Below are positions 42,557 through 55,500 of a DNA stretch of 64,000 nt, piece after piece (position 1 is the first letter of the stretch; every line of letters starts with the position of its first letter). Origin of the DNA: Cristatella mucedo (taxonomy: Eukaryota > Bryozoa > Phylactolaemata > Cristatellidae). The DNA is taken from positions 94,001 to 158,000 of the forward strand of contig WPIO01000033.1 of assembly GCA_009760855.2 (NCBI GenBank), written 5' to 3'. The translations under genes were made by a program, and so were the position numbers. A model generated the notes under the pieces. The model was given only the letters and a program-made list of their open reading frames with translations, was not told the DNA's origin and ran no database searches.

Positions 42557-43419
42557 TTTCTATCACTCTAAGTGCTCGCCTAGTTATTGCGATTAGGTAA
42601 CAAAAGTTAGGCATTTACAAGTTAATATATCGAACAAATGACAAGTTTATATTGTTATCGCCTGGCCTTACAATATGCCACCTTGCGACGACGCAACTTA
42701 CGACAATCGCTTAAGCGAAAAACATTATCACAGGAATCTGATAGTGACTATCAAATTACATCAATACAATCAGAAGATCTCTGATAGGTAGGCTGGAGCA
42801 AGATATTGAAGGAACTTTGTGTAAAAGTGAGTGAAACAATTTCCAATTGATACATTACTTGATAGGGCGAGTGCAGTTCAGTGAGAGTGTGCACGGAATG
42901 TGGCAACTGTCAGCTCAAGACAGACAAGAGTTACTGCTGTGTTTTGAAACAAATACAAACGATTATTGCGCAGGCAGGAAGACCTGCAGGTACAAGTTTA
43001 TAGAAGTCAAGCAAAATTTGGTAAAAGTAATGGCCGAATGAGGTGCGATGTTTGTTTCTAAGCGGGCAGAATTTGGTCAATGTTTCTGAATGCAGCTAAA
43101 AGTGGAAAGACTGGACTGCCAGAATCTCCATAAGTGGCCAATTTCATCTTCGGTTAGACGGCATCGGATACCTCTTAAAAACTTTTTGAAGTTATCGATT
43201 CCAAATACTTATACAAGCGGTCCTATGCCAGACAGTAATTATGTTATTTGAACTAACTCATCAAGCAATAGTCCAAACATTCGGTTATATCTAAGTGTTG
43301 TATTTTAAGTGAACCAAAATAACACTTTGTCTGGCCAGTGTAAATTGTCGTTTTTGAAGTTCAGCACATCGATAGACAGAACAATAATATTTCGCAGGTC
43401 AGTTATTAGCTCCTATTCT
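42557..43419. other. Intergenic, nothing recognised
   Basis: Follows the Tigger-like remnant and may include its decayed 5' end near 42660-42800. No clear terminal repeat seen. Confidence 0.5.
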
Positions 43420-43555
43420 TGACCCAGGTCCCGAATTGTGGATTAAAATCCTGTGGTGGGCGACCCCTTTATCGCCACTGCAAGCGGTGGTGATAGCCGT
43501 AAAGGCTCTTCTGTCGCTTTACAAAAGCAGCTGCTAAATCAGCGTAGTATTTTAT
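43420..43555 (+). mobile_element. SINE family A, 5'-truncated copy
   Basis: Head partly lost and box B decayed (ggattaaaatcc). The body is intact: ttatcgccactgcaagcggt and gtaaaggctcttctgtcgct. Confidence 0.8.
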
Positions 43556-44039
43556 TTACCATGCTATAAATTAATGTCAGAATCTATAAAATTCCAAATA
43601 TTTATTACGATTTTGACATAGTGATTTTGTATGGACCACTTTAAACTCTGCTTTCAAGCTGGAAGATTATTACATAACAATGTCAGCGAATGTGCAAATA
43701 GGTACCGTGCCAGATAGCCGTTTAAACCTCTCACCAAAACCTCGCCAAATTGATATAGACACCTGAGGGATAGCTGGGTGACAGAATGTGTAAACAAATG
43801 ACCCGAGCTTTAAAGGTTTTACTGACTGCATCAGCTAGGCACCACACATTTACAAAATCCTCCTGCTTAAATGAGTTACTTTAAGCAAACACAAGTCATT
43901 ATTGTTAAGAATCTTTACCAAAGCTGTTCGTGTGAATGGATTGAATGCGAGCGTTTCTAGCAGTGAAATCTCTGCAATTAAATAATGTAATCTAGTTTTT
44001 CAAACTCAAGGTGCTTGTGAGGACCTTTAGTTTACAAAT

Positions 44040-44585
44040 CACATAGCTTTGAGCACGTGTCTCCTTTGCTAAAGGAGTTAGGGTGGCAGCCGGTTGATCA
44101 ACGGACACAGAACAAAGTTCTTACCCTATCCCATATGGCCCGCCACGGCTTGGCTGTTCCATACCTAGCTGAACTGCTGCACCAGTTTCCGCCTCCTCGT
44201 GCCCTCAGGTCCTGTATGGACAATAAATTAGCTGTTCCATTCCTCCACTTAAAGACCGTGGGCAATAGAAGCGTAAGCTCTGAAGGTCCTAGATCGGAAA
44301 CTTACTTACGCGATTCTTACACATGGACAACTACTCTCCTGCTGTCGAGTATGGTACATAATTTCCGGCAGTCCTAAGCTGCTACTTCCACGCTTTTCAC
44401 TACCTCAACTGCACTTTTGACTCTGATGTAATTTATTTTCTCGTCGTTGCGTGAGATGAAGCCGGTTGGCTACCGAATGCGTACCGAAGGCCGCTTAGGC
44501 TGTGAGTGAGCTAGACAAAACTCTCTTGTGTAACGCTACCATAGTCTTTGTGGTTTAGTGGAGTTAGAGAACGAGATACATACAT
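44040..44585 (+). mobile_element. Non-LTR retrotransposon (family 2), 3' part
   Basis: It encodes [40 protein letters not shown] and LKTVGNRSVSSEGP, then the family-2 tail. The tail ends in gagatacatacat, an ATACA-type repeat. The coding part is open for 106 codons but lacks the reverse transcriptase. Confidence 0.85.
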
Positions 44586-44965
44586 ACTTTACTGCAGCAT
44601 GAAACGCATTCTACTTGCCGGCTAACAGACCAGCTCACAGCCTGAGTAGCTCCCTGATCGATGCAGCCCGTTGCAATTTATTCTACATTATATACCTCGT
44701 GCTTCAACGGCCAACAAGCGTATGTACATACACACAGAACAAGGAGTCGCAGGATACAATAAAGCAGGCTTGTTTACATGGTTACAGCGTCAAGCATTCG
44801 CTGCAGCTGCATTGGAATATACAGTACCATGTAATGTGGGCACATTGAAATCTGAAAGATGAGAGGTAAACCTATTGTCTCTAAGTGATAATTAATTTTG
44901 TCGAAATTAAATGCGATATTTTGCATAAAATACTGTTATCCCATTACCAGCTCTTGAACACATCC

Positions 44966-45340
44966 TTATCTGATTTGGTCAAAATTTAATTGGCTACAAG
45001 TCACATCGTAGAGATAGCAAGCTGGTGTATAAATCGTATGTGTCATCAAAACAAAAAGGTCTTTACGACAATTGCTGATCATGTTACGCCGTAAACGCAC
45101 TTGCTTTTCATGTTTACATTTGGAGTTACAAAGCGAATCCAACTCCAAACTGTTATCGACATTAAGCTTGCTGCATGAGGTCGTTGTTAACTCTGGTAAC
45201 TCGTAAAGTGCTAAGCGTCCGGCTTCCTTTACTATATTGACAGGGACACAAACTAAAAGGAGGCTTTTAAAACACACTAGGCCATCGCCGATTAACAGGC
45301 TCCTACCTAGCCGTAAGGTGCCATCAATTACCTGTCGCAT
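44966..45340 (-). CDS. Unrecognised 124-codon open frame
   Basis: Minus strand, begins MRQVIDGTLRLGRSLLIGDG and has scattered cysteines (SLCNSKCKHEK). No domain, splice signals or neighbours support it. Possibly chance. Confidence 0.2.
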   Translation of the reverse strand: MRQVIDGTLRLGRSLLIGDGLVCFKSLLLVCVPVNIVKEAGRLALYELPELTTTSCSKLNVDNSLELDSLCNSKCKHEKQVRLRRNMISNCRKDLFVLMTHTIYTPACYLYDVTCSQLNFDQIR

Positions 45341-47540
45341 TTGATACTAAAGTAATGGTTGGCAAGTATTTAGTTTTCTGATGCTATCAATCCATCGATC
45401 TCGGTCGAAAACATAGGTTATCCCCGATTAGACAGAAGATTCGCCATAGTAGCTGCTTAGAGTGAAAGCTGAATGCTGCCACCATTGTTTCTAGTACCAG
45501 CTACCAACTGCAGAAATAATTAAAGTCAAACCAGAGGCTTAATTTATGCATCGCCTAAATTTATTACTGGCATTGATAAATTGAAAACAACCTAGGAGTT
45601 TCTGGCAGTAAGCAAGTAAATAAATAACTACTTGACATCGCTATACAGCTTGACAGCTTCTTTTAAATCTGGCCAATTTTTTGCATCCAAGTTACAACCG
45701 CCGTTAAGAAAATAAATTACAGAGTCCAGTAACGATCGGTAATGACTGTAAGGAGAATAGTTTTAATGGTACATGAAGCACACGTTGGCAGCCTATACTG
45801 TTTAAAGCCGTCCGCTAATGGTGATGGATATGGTTGAGATCGCAATAGATGGAGTAGGTCACTTTTATGGAGTAAACGTAAATAGGACTAGATAAGAAAG
45901 CAGTTTCCCAGTTTGGGCAGAACTTGTTCGACTACTTGCCTGAAATATGAGATTAAAAAGGCACTACACACACGAATTGCAGTGCTTTTTTGCTACAATT
46001 AAACCCAGCAAATGATTTTCTCGACAAAAGAATTCACGGGTCAGCTTTCGAGTAATTTTTCAGAAACTGTATTATTTAATCACAAATTTATATATGTATG
46101 CTCTTAAATGACGATCTATATTTGTGTTAGCGGCTAAAATTGGCCACTATCAGGCAATGAGGTGTAGCTGTATAACCTGTTTCATGTTGCCACGGTTTCG
46201 TTTTTGAAGCTGAGTGGCATTGCAGTTTTTTAAACCCTGTTAATTCCTTGAATGATACTGGATTCACACTACATCAAGTATTGTTTCTATAGTGCTAAGA
46301 AATCTCAACGCTTCATTCTTTATATTTAATTTATCCACGGCAGTTGTTTAAAAACTCAGTAGCTCATCTCTGTCGTCGATAGCGAAGCTGCCACGTCTGC
46401 CACTATTGAGGCCGAAGCTTCACTAGCTTGTTATTAATGATCAAAATCGACCAAAAGATGTAATTTATGGCTTACATGTACTTTTTTGCACTTGCAAATA
46501 GACTATTAATCTAAGCCAGCTTGCTCTTTTATTTTGCTTTCATTTAGCTTGCTCCCTGACTTCCCGTTGCGTCTCCCTCAGTCTAAAAAAATAAAAACTT
46601 CTCTAAGTCGGCCCAGCAGGTCATATGTAGCTGATAAATTGATTTCGGATTAGGTGACTATCTGAAATACATTTGTATCACACGAGTCTCAGCTTAAGAC
46701 ACATATATTACACCCAGGTTTACATTCGTGCCTATAAAATCTTCGGTTTTACTCATGTGTGGTGGTCGCACTTAACTGTGCATTACCCAGTGCATGTTAC
46801 TAGATGAAGGTTCTCAGAACACGCGACCGTAGAGTCTTCTTGCTTGCTTAGGCATGCTGGCCGAAGCAAGGTGATTGTTTACTTTTCCCAATTGCCTAAG
46901 CATGATACTGCGAATTGTATTAGCTCTTGATTCCCGACTCTCTTGCACAGAGTCACAGAGCGCTTGGAGATAGATAAGTTATTTTAGAGCTCATAGTAAA
47001 ATTTCTCTTGTTTCTATTACTTTTACATTTATCACTGAGCGCTCGAGCTTTCTTCAACAAGCTACTCTAAATACCGGGATCTTTTTTTACTGGGGTCTGT
47101 GTGACTGAGTGACTTAGTGACCAAGTCTGCATCGTGAGATCTATAATTAGATGGTGGGTTTCGAACATGCAGATGCAACTGAAGTTTTTAGCACGTGTTC
47201 TTGCAAAGTTTTCCTTGTGGACATTAAGTGGCTCTGTGTGAGGTATTCAAGCTGCTATGACAGTTAGCTGCATAATATATAACATTACGTGTTTTATCTC
47301 AACAAGATGCTTCTAAATTCGGACTGAGGGATTACCATGTTAATATCACTCCACCAAAGCGATCGGTAAATTAATCATTAGCCTAAGTGACACATGTTTT
47401 GGTTTATTTTAGCCCATCACTGAAGTAAGCTGAAAGATAAGATTCATAGCTTTCTGATTTTCTTTGAACATAAAAGGATAAAGAGAATTAATTCTCTAAT
47501 TTTGATCACTGAGCTTAAACCAGTCATACAATTATACTTG
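45341..47540. other. Intergenic, nothing recognised
   Basis: AT-rich, short frames only, no repeat shared with the rest of the window noticed. Confidence 0.55.
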
Positions 47541-47760
47541 TACCCAGGCTGGGTTCGGTTGGCAGGGACTGGACGGCTAAAGTGAGGGTTAGGGTCACCG
47601 GCTAGGCCGGGGTCGGACCCTACGGCATGGCCGGATGTATGTGGTGACGTGAGGTCACCGGGGCTCTTGGGCACGGGAAGTTGGCCAAGTAAGTCGTGGT
47701 GTTGGAGGCTCCCGGTCTCGCCGAGTTATGCACCTGGATTCGTGCAGGCGTGCTCCGGCG
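47541..47760 (+). repeat. GC-rich dispersed repeat, copy 2
   Basis: tacccaggctgggttcggtt, ctaggccggggtcggaccct, catggccggatgtatgtggt, ggctcccggtctcgccgagt and caggcgtgctccggcg. Homologous to 19036-19250; after the shared 220 bases the two differ, and this copy is followed by GC-rich sequence to about 48130. Confidence 0.7.
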
Positions 47761-49436
47761 ATGCTTACGACTGTGGTAGTTGTCGACTCAGACCAGCCAG
47801 CAGTTAATCAGCCAGCCGGGTTTTGGACGGCGTACGCTCGTACTGTTGGATTCGGAGTCGGTACAACGACAGGACTGCAGAAGCCGACTGACCCCAACTA
47901 ACACGTTTGTTCGCGCTTGCTGCGTCGTCTTGCGCTCCCATAGTGTACTGTGTATAGGACCCTCCCTGTAGACTTGTCTAGTTCCACGTTGTTTTTGGCG
48001 CATGCGTTATAAAGATGTTTAACCTGACGGCCGCTCGTCTCACCCTCGCTCGGCGGCATGGCGAGCGGCAGCGTGGCCGGAGGATGGCGGGGCTTGGCAG
48101 GAATTAGCCTCTGACCCCTGGAACCCGGTTACATACTGATTGCCGCAACGAGACTAGGGGCCTAACCGGCATCAGCTAGAGTGCAACGTTAGCTGCCAGT
48201 CAAATTGTCTTTAAATTCAAACGTGCTATTTCTGAAGTGTCCATTGATGGAGGACAGTAAAGTGAGGAGATGAAAATACCCTATACCGCTTCAAAGATTT
48301 TCGCAAGCTAACGAGATTTTCTAAACCACGAAGGCATTAAAATTTTTAAATAATGCAATCAGGCTTAAATATATGGAGTAAGTAGGCCCGATTGAATCGC
48401 TTCTCCCTACATAAGCGTTCGGCTATTGTTTATTGGAGGAAGGTCACACCAAGATCTTTTGTTTATCTTTGATTCGCTACAGTGAAAGTAGGTCTTAAAT
48501 GGCAGCATCGATATATTTTATTTATCTTTATTAACTTTCTACGTAGTTAAGAGCAAACGTGTTTCATCAGAAGACGCAAACGTTTTCCACGAGTTACTGC
48601 CTTCTAGAAACGATGTAGCTGTACCTAATACTACTGTACCCTGTGAGGAAGATCGGACGTGGTTTTGAGTTTCAGAGCTCTTTGCTCAATAGTGATTGAT
48701 TTAAAGAAGCACGAACAGTTCGGCTGCAATCCAATTGTTTTCTCGTTAACCATCTACGAAAACTTTAACCAAGGACACTCCTACTACACCTAATTTGAGT
48801 AAGAGTGAAAGACTTATGGCCTTAAATGGGCCTTAAGTAGTAAATAAAATTAAAGCTAAACTTTAGCAGTTTTTCGCTGCTTCTCTCGTGTAATCTGTTG
48901 TAAAGGACTCATTTTCTGATTTGCTGTCACATCAGCAACATAGGACGAAAACTGGAAAATTAGTTTTGAGCACAGTGTAAGCTCTTTGAGCTCGGTACAT
49001 TTATTGGAAGGGCGCCATGGTGAGACCCCACCGTGCTAGTGTCCAAGCCTTTCCTAAAGGGGTGATCCTTTAATTCTTTTCAGATTACGACGTTGGATTC
49101 CGACTGCCTCTGTGTGATGCTGCCTTTGCGTTACACAAGAAGCTGCTACCTCACAGGCTGCAGCACAATTGCCGATCCCTCCATAGGATACGAGCTCTTA
49201 TCAACCCAAAATGGCTACGTATGGCTTGAAAGACAAACTATGGCAGTTTGCACGGTTCTTTTGCACGGAGAACACGTGTAGCACAAAAAGGATGCAGATG
49301 CAGGGTTCATTTGTCCAGCTTCAGTTGCTTTGCCACGCTGTTGATGACGCTGCTGCTGGTGCAGCTGTGGCTACTTCGCTGCATCCGGTCACACCTTCTC
49401 AGCTCTTCCCTGTCGAACTCAAATCAGCTCCTTTTT

Positions 49437-49590
49437 AAATAAATGAATACAATTCATTTGTATGACGCCCCAAGAGAACTTAATCTCTATTCAGGCGCTT
49501 CACATGTGCCTCCTGGCTAGGACCCACGACCTCAACCAGACCTTGGTCGTGGTACGAGCACCTTAACAGCTGGACTAAACCAGCTTGTGC
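49437..49590 (-). mobile_element. SINE family B copy
   Basis: Plus strand shows gacgccccaagagaacttaa, tctctattcaggcgcttcac and a head with gaccttggtcgtggtacgag. Reverse complement of the 23271 copy with a decayed box B. Confidence 0.75.
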
Positions 49591-52437
49591 TTTATGGCAC
49601 TTATGCCAAGCACTCAGAGCCATCTTTTAAGTAACTTAAATGTCATCACACCCGTTGATAGAAATCAAATCACAATACCGATTTAGCTCGGTAAGTAAAG
49701 AATTTAATAAGTTTAAATGCCATTGCTGCTACAATCTGAAATTTCTACTCTTTTATCACGTCCCTCTCAAATCGCTCTTGCTACCTATGGTGTCACGTTT
49801 TTGCATCGATAGCTTTGATCACTCAACCATACAGCCGGGGCTGCTATTCCTCATTTATGAAGCCACCTTCCAAGTTTAAATTTATCTGTATCCTTATTCT
49901 AACTACGGCTCTGCCCAACCAGAACTCAGGCTGAAAGAAATAAGCTTCTTGCGGACTTTTTCATTTAATCTTAAGCTTCCTCAAAGGAAGAGTAACTGCA
50001 TTTCAGAACCCTTTGGAACGACCTAACTTTAGAACTGCCTGTCAAATTGCTTATTCAAGGACTTTAGCTGCACTTGGGGCGCTCGTAATATGCTAGTAGG
50101 CTGTCGCCATTATTATGGACTCTGCTAAGCATAATGTCTACTTCTGCCACCGGAGGGTGCCTCACTCAGCTACTGACAATTAAAAAATGGCAGATGTAAC
50201 GTGACGTAAATGACGACGGAGCCATGTTGATTGAATCAAGTCACAGCTACTCAGTAAGTCAACGTTAAAAGTCATAACCACCAGCTAGAAGAGAACATAG
50301 CAAAAGATTAATGGTGAATTTCTCGTAGGCTACGATATGGGACGTCGATGAATACTGCACTTATCCTGGAGCTATTGCTTTACAAACTGCCATCTGTAAT
50401 CTGGTGTTTAAATTAGGGCTAAATCCGCTTTTATGGAATGGGTCTCCCAACTCCCAGGTTCAGCTTTGTGGCTGACGGGCATGAACTGAGCAGGTACGGA
50501 ATTAACGAAAAGCATTTCCGCAGTATTATACGTCAGACTCTTCTTGAATAATCAAGATGGCAGCTTCATGACACCAATGACTCTAAATCAATAGGATGTA
50601 TTGCATGTAAACAGCTAGTGTTTCGAGCAAACTTCAACTGATGTGCATTTTACTCGGAGCAGGTGGTTTAATGAATAACGTATTTCGCATTTAGAAAAGG
50701 AAGTCTGCGGGTCGCTCCAAAATGAGCGACCGATTTTTAATCCAATGCATACCTTTATAACGGCTCCAAGTGAAAGATTTTTGGCGGGAACGGTCTTGGT
50801 TTGAGAACCTTAGCGATGCACTGTCCCAGCGCTCTAGGAGCTGGAGCATCGGCTGTGTACTTCTCCGTTCAGTTTAACCGAGCCGGATTGGTTGATTGCT
50901 GTCCATAACAAGGGAATACCAAAAATAGTGCTTGAGGTGCACATTTGACCATTTATTTCCATTGTTAATCGACTATTCTGGCTATACACAAGACCATGAA
51001 ATAAGATCTCAGTGGCCAGTGATAGCTCAGACCAGGGACAAGTTTAGCACAGCCAAGTCTAGCTATCCGAGCGAAATAGGAATCAATTGAATTAAGTACA
51101 GCCCCTGAGGGTAACATGCAGCTAAGGCATCCATTAGCAGAGGTAGACACTAGAGTAGTAAAACGTGACAGACTAGCTACCTATAGACTTGAATTGTCCG
51201 ATATTTTAAACAAGCAATCATTAGCCTTCTGAATGGCTCTGCGATCTCTAAAACTGATGCACGGCTTTTGAACTTGTAAGATAGTAAAGTGAGAGATAGG
51301 GAGAGAGTAAAACCGTGTGTGAATTTATATTTGATACAATTATTTACAGCTGGTATGCCATTGCTTGGAGGCATTGTAGTAGTGGAGTACATGAATGGCA
51401 TCTAAATTAGAAGCAAGAATAAAATGAATAGTCACGACACTACAGATTTTTCATTTTCCATTGAAAAAGTGAACATTTTTTGATATTTCAGCACAGAATT
51501 AGGCTGGACAGCAAACATGCCTTTAAGTTCTCTATAAAAGAACGTTCTCAAATGGTGCATCGATATTTCAATAGCTACTTGCAGCTTGCTGCCCAACTCA
51601 TTTTAAAAAGTTCTCCATGGCTCGCCAGTATTCATTTCTCGCGCCAGTAGTTTAACTAAAGCACTCGCTTCTGTTAACAAAATGGGAGGTAGCACCAGTG
51701 GTCACGTGACACGTGCTTTTTCAATTTGCAGTGACATCGATCTATATCAAGAGCATCCTCTGCAAGTTGGATTGTCTGCAAACACAAGCCGGCAGAGTCA
51801 CTTTTTGTGAGGGTCTCAGCCTGACAGCTAATTAAGTAGTTTCACCTCTTTTATTTCTGAAGAAAGACTGTCATAAAAGCTACTAGCTGTGTGTGAGAAA
51901 AATGTGCGTACCTCTAGGGTAGCTTCTTTGCTGGCGGAAATAATTATAAAAGGATAATTGAAAAGTTCTAGGACACTGTATACTTTCATTAAACCAACTA
52001 TTCTGCTAGAATACGCAGTAAGGTGTGGCGGACAAGTAGCTTTTTAAGTCCAAGCAGTGTTTACTCAGTAGCTTACGATGACGGTCTGGCCTTTATAAAC
52101 TGTGCTCAAGCGGATGGCGTGGCTGCGACCTGCGTCACCTAGCACACAGCTATGGGCTCATTGCTTGCCCAGAAGCTCAAGTTGCACGAGATGGAGACTC
52201 TATTTAGGCCCGACCACAAACCATTTAGTCATGTTTTCTTAAAGGCCGTATAAAGTGCTTTGAAAGTAATTTAGTTCTCAGAGGGCACTATGTTATTTTG
52301 TTTATATTATTGCTATTGCAAATGCTACTCATTTGTTGATTCAGAATAAATGTGTGCTATATTATACGCCCATTTTAAGTGATGAAATATGATTGTTTAA
52401 GTGTGATGTTCCACCTATGTTCACATACTTTTGCAGT
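49591..52437. other. Intergenic, downstream of gene A
   Basis: Nothing recognised between the SINE B at 49437 and gene A's polyadenylation signal. Confidence 0.55.
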
Positions 52438-52443
52438 TTTTAT
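52438..52443 (-). terminator. Polyadenylation signal of gene A
   Basis: Minus strand AATAAA about 70 bases past the stop codon of gene A. This would give a short 3' untranslated region. Confidence 0.6.
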
Positions 52444-52509
52444 TAGCATGGTCAGTGTACCAATCAAACAGAAGCGACTAAATCCCCATTTGCTAAAGAA
52501 ATTTGATCC

Positions 52510-52586
52510 TTAATCACTGGCAATTACGCGATCTATCCAGGATTTGTAGGCAGTCACCTTCACGTAAACGCCAGGTCTTCCCTCTT
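52510..52586 (-). CDS. Gene A last coding exon and stop
   Basis: Acceptor tcctgttttag (phase 1 in). It encodes [20 protein letters not shown], then IASD and TAA. R-P-G-V-Y and the C-terminal amphipathic helix (Y-K-S-W-I-D-R-V-I) are typical of S1A proteases. No extension follows the protease domain. Confidence 0.94.
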
Positions 52587-55500
52587 CTAAAACAGGAGTT
52601 AACGTAGTTTGTATAAAGAATCGGCAGCAACTGCGAGCACTGAAATGCTGCAAAACTAGGTAGGCGGCTGCAACACTTACGTGCACAGCCAAATCCCCAC
52701 GATGTTATGCCATGGAGTTCATAATTTCCAGTACTGGTTTGGCAAGATAGTGGCCCACCACTGTCACCCTAAAATCGACAAATTAAGCGATTCATTCACC
52801 GGCAACTGGTGGCGGCCGACCAACTAAGATAGCAATCGAAATTCTCATTATTTATTTTGTAGCTAGTTGACTAATCAGCTGCATAAATTTATGGTTACTG
52901 CGATATATTATTGTCGACAAAAACAAATGTTCATGCTGGGTGTTCCTTCGAAAATCTTTATGTAAGTGTTATCCTATAAGGTTCTCATTAGGCTACGAAA
53001 AACAGGCTGTTGAGTCAGATAATCTGTTCTTCTTATCAGGTTTTATTCTATTAAGTCAAATCTAGATTAAATAGTACTTTTGAAGCTTACTACAAAGAAT
53101 AGGAGTAGAAAATAGTTTGAAGCTAATGATTTCTAAATATCTAATTGATGCAGCTATCCAAATTATAGTTTGGTTCACTAACTAAATAGTTTGGACATGA
53201 TAAGGTGAAAGAGCCGATCTTCAGATCTGCCATGCACTACGATCCGTAAATAGTAAATATATTTAGCAGCCTTATTTAGGAAGCGTCAGAAAACGTTGAC
53301 GGCTGTCAGCACTTCTTGCTGTGATCAATACAGGACCAATCGCAGCAGTATTCAACATCACAACCTGAGTCGTGAAGAGTGAGCACCATGACCTGCTTCT
53401 AGAACCCTAGACAAGCTTTTGCACCGACTAAAGGACCAACCTTTGGCTCCTGTCTATTTCACACGACTTGCATACTTCAGGTCATCTGCCTGATAGGCTT
53501 GACTAGATCGATCAATAAGTAGTATTGATAGAATGCTGCTTCGTTAAAATAGTCACAGCCTAGTATTTCTTACGAGAATTTCATTCGAGACAATTTTTAG
53601 AATCACAGAACATATTTCTCATGATAAACCAGTATTTTTCTTCCAAGTGACATGAAGCAGCACAGAGCGCTTTTAAAATTAAATAGAATAATATAAAATA
53701 ATGCTGAGTTGCCATATGCATACTTGCCTTGCAAGTATCTCGCCCTCCTTCCTCATAGCCAGCACAGATCATGTTACCCGTGAATCCACTGCCGAGATTG
53801 GTTCTGCATTGATTTGGTGAAATAATTGGTACGGCTACCTGATTAAGTGCCCGCCGTGATGATGTATCTAAAGCGAAGAGACGGTAAAAAATCGAACGGG
53901 TAACTTTTCACATAGGATTTTACGTTTTTTGTTAATAATTAAATTTTTCACCGAATCTCAAATCCAAAAGACGAAGCAATTCACACTGGACCAATGTGCT
54001 TACAGATGCATATGTGCTGGTGTCTGTGCCTTTGCAATTTCTTTTCATGCTCCTACGCATGTGTATGGGGGCTTTATCTAATATTGTAGAAATTCCCTAA
54101 ATATACTAATTATTTTGTAACTTAGTAATCATATTAAGGGATACATTTGAGAAGGCTAGCCAGCGAGAATGAAAATGTAGTTGAGAAAATGTTGCAACTT
54201 AATAATTATATTAGGGATAAATTTGAGATGGCTATCCAGAGAGAATGAAAGTGTACTTGAGAAAATTTAAATTTTTCCTGAAAACTCACAGCCTAAGGCT
54301 GACGAGCTGGCATTCTCTGACCGGTCATAGATTCTAGCTCTGCCTGCCGCAGCAAAATCTGTATGCATCTGTTCCAACTTTACTGATTACCACTATAGCT
54401 CTTCTCGAGTTACTTAATCAAGGCCAATAAATCAGCCTAACTGTAAATTTACTTTACTACAACGTTCATTGTTGTACCTAAATAAAAACCATTTAATGCA
54501 GAGCTCAATTAAAAAAGGACTAGATTTGGACGAACGGTGATGGGATAAATTTATAAGTACAGTAGTGACATGCTAAGCATTTAGTGTTGTAGTCCTGATC
54601 TATTTATGAACGTGTCTAGTATAGTTTGTGAAAATATGTTAGACGTGAAAAAAGTTCTCGTTCGGATGGCAACTTAAAAAATCAGCAAGAATGCTTACAT
54701 AACAGTGATTATTTAAGCGCTTTTCCCACTTATTTTATATTCCACATGTCAGAAAGTCTTCGCAGAAGCATTAACAAGTACATATTCTTGCAGGACTCAC
54801 AGTTACTGGTCTAGAATTAAATACTTACATCAAATCATTAGTGTCCCAACAATATCTATTAATAAAATTCAAAACTATGTCAGCAAGATAGGTAGAGCAG
54901 AGCAAAGAGCACCGGGATAGTATTGATAAAAATGTGACGAATCTTACAATTTTATAACCCAAAATGGTAGGAAATAGTTCACAATTTTTGTCGGAATGAT
55001 ACATTTGGTCGACTTAGCTTTGGGACGAGTACCATGATGTTCACTTTATCACGTCATTTGTTCCCGTATTCAATAAAATGAAGTAAAACTACTAAAGTAG
55101 AGGTAATTTGAATTAGTGGCAAGCTTAAAGTAAAACCAGAAAGTAATAAGCTGTATTGCAGCATTTTTACTCTCCACAAAGTGCAATAGTAACTTGCATC
55201 TTTCAGTTTTTCTGCCTAAAAGTTATGAGACAGCTTAAAAGTTGACAGTGGTACATCCCTCTAAGCTAGCCTTCATCCTTCTCAGTAAGGTATAATTACA
55301 TCGTGAGAGCCTCTCCTTCGTATTGTAAAGTCATCTCAAATTAGTGAAAAAGCCAGAATGTTGTCTCTTGAGGAGTTTTCATGGACAGACAGCTTTGCTC
55401 TATGGGTCTTGGGTTTTGGATTTCACTTGTTTTATCCTCGTCTCATTTCACTTACTGCTGGTGATCGAAAATCGCTTGATGACAGTCTTGCAAATAATCT

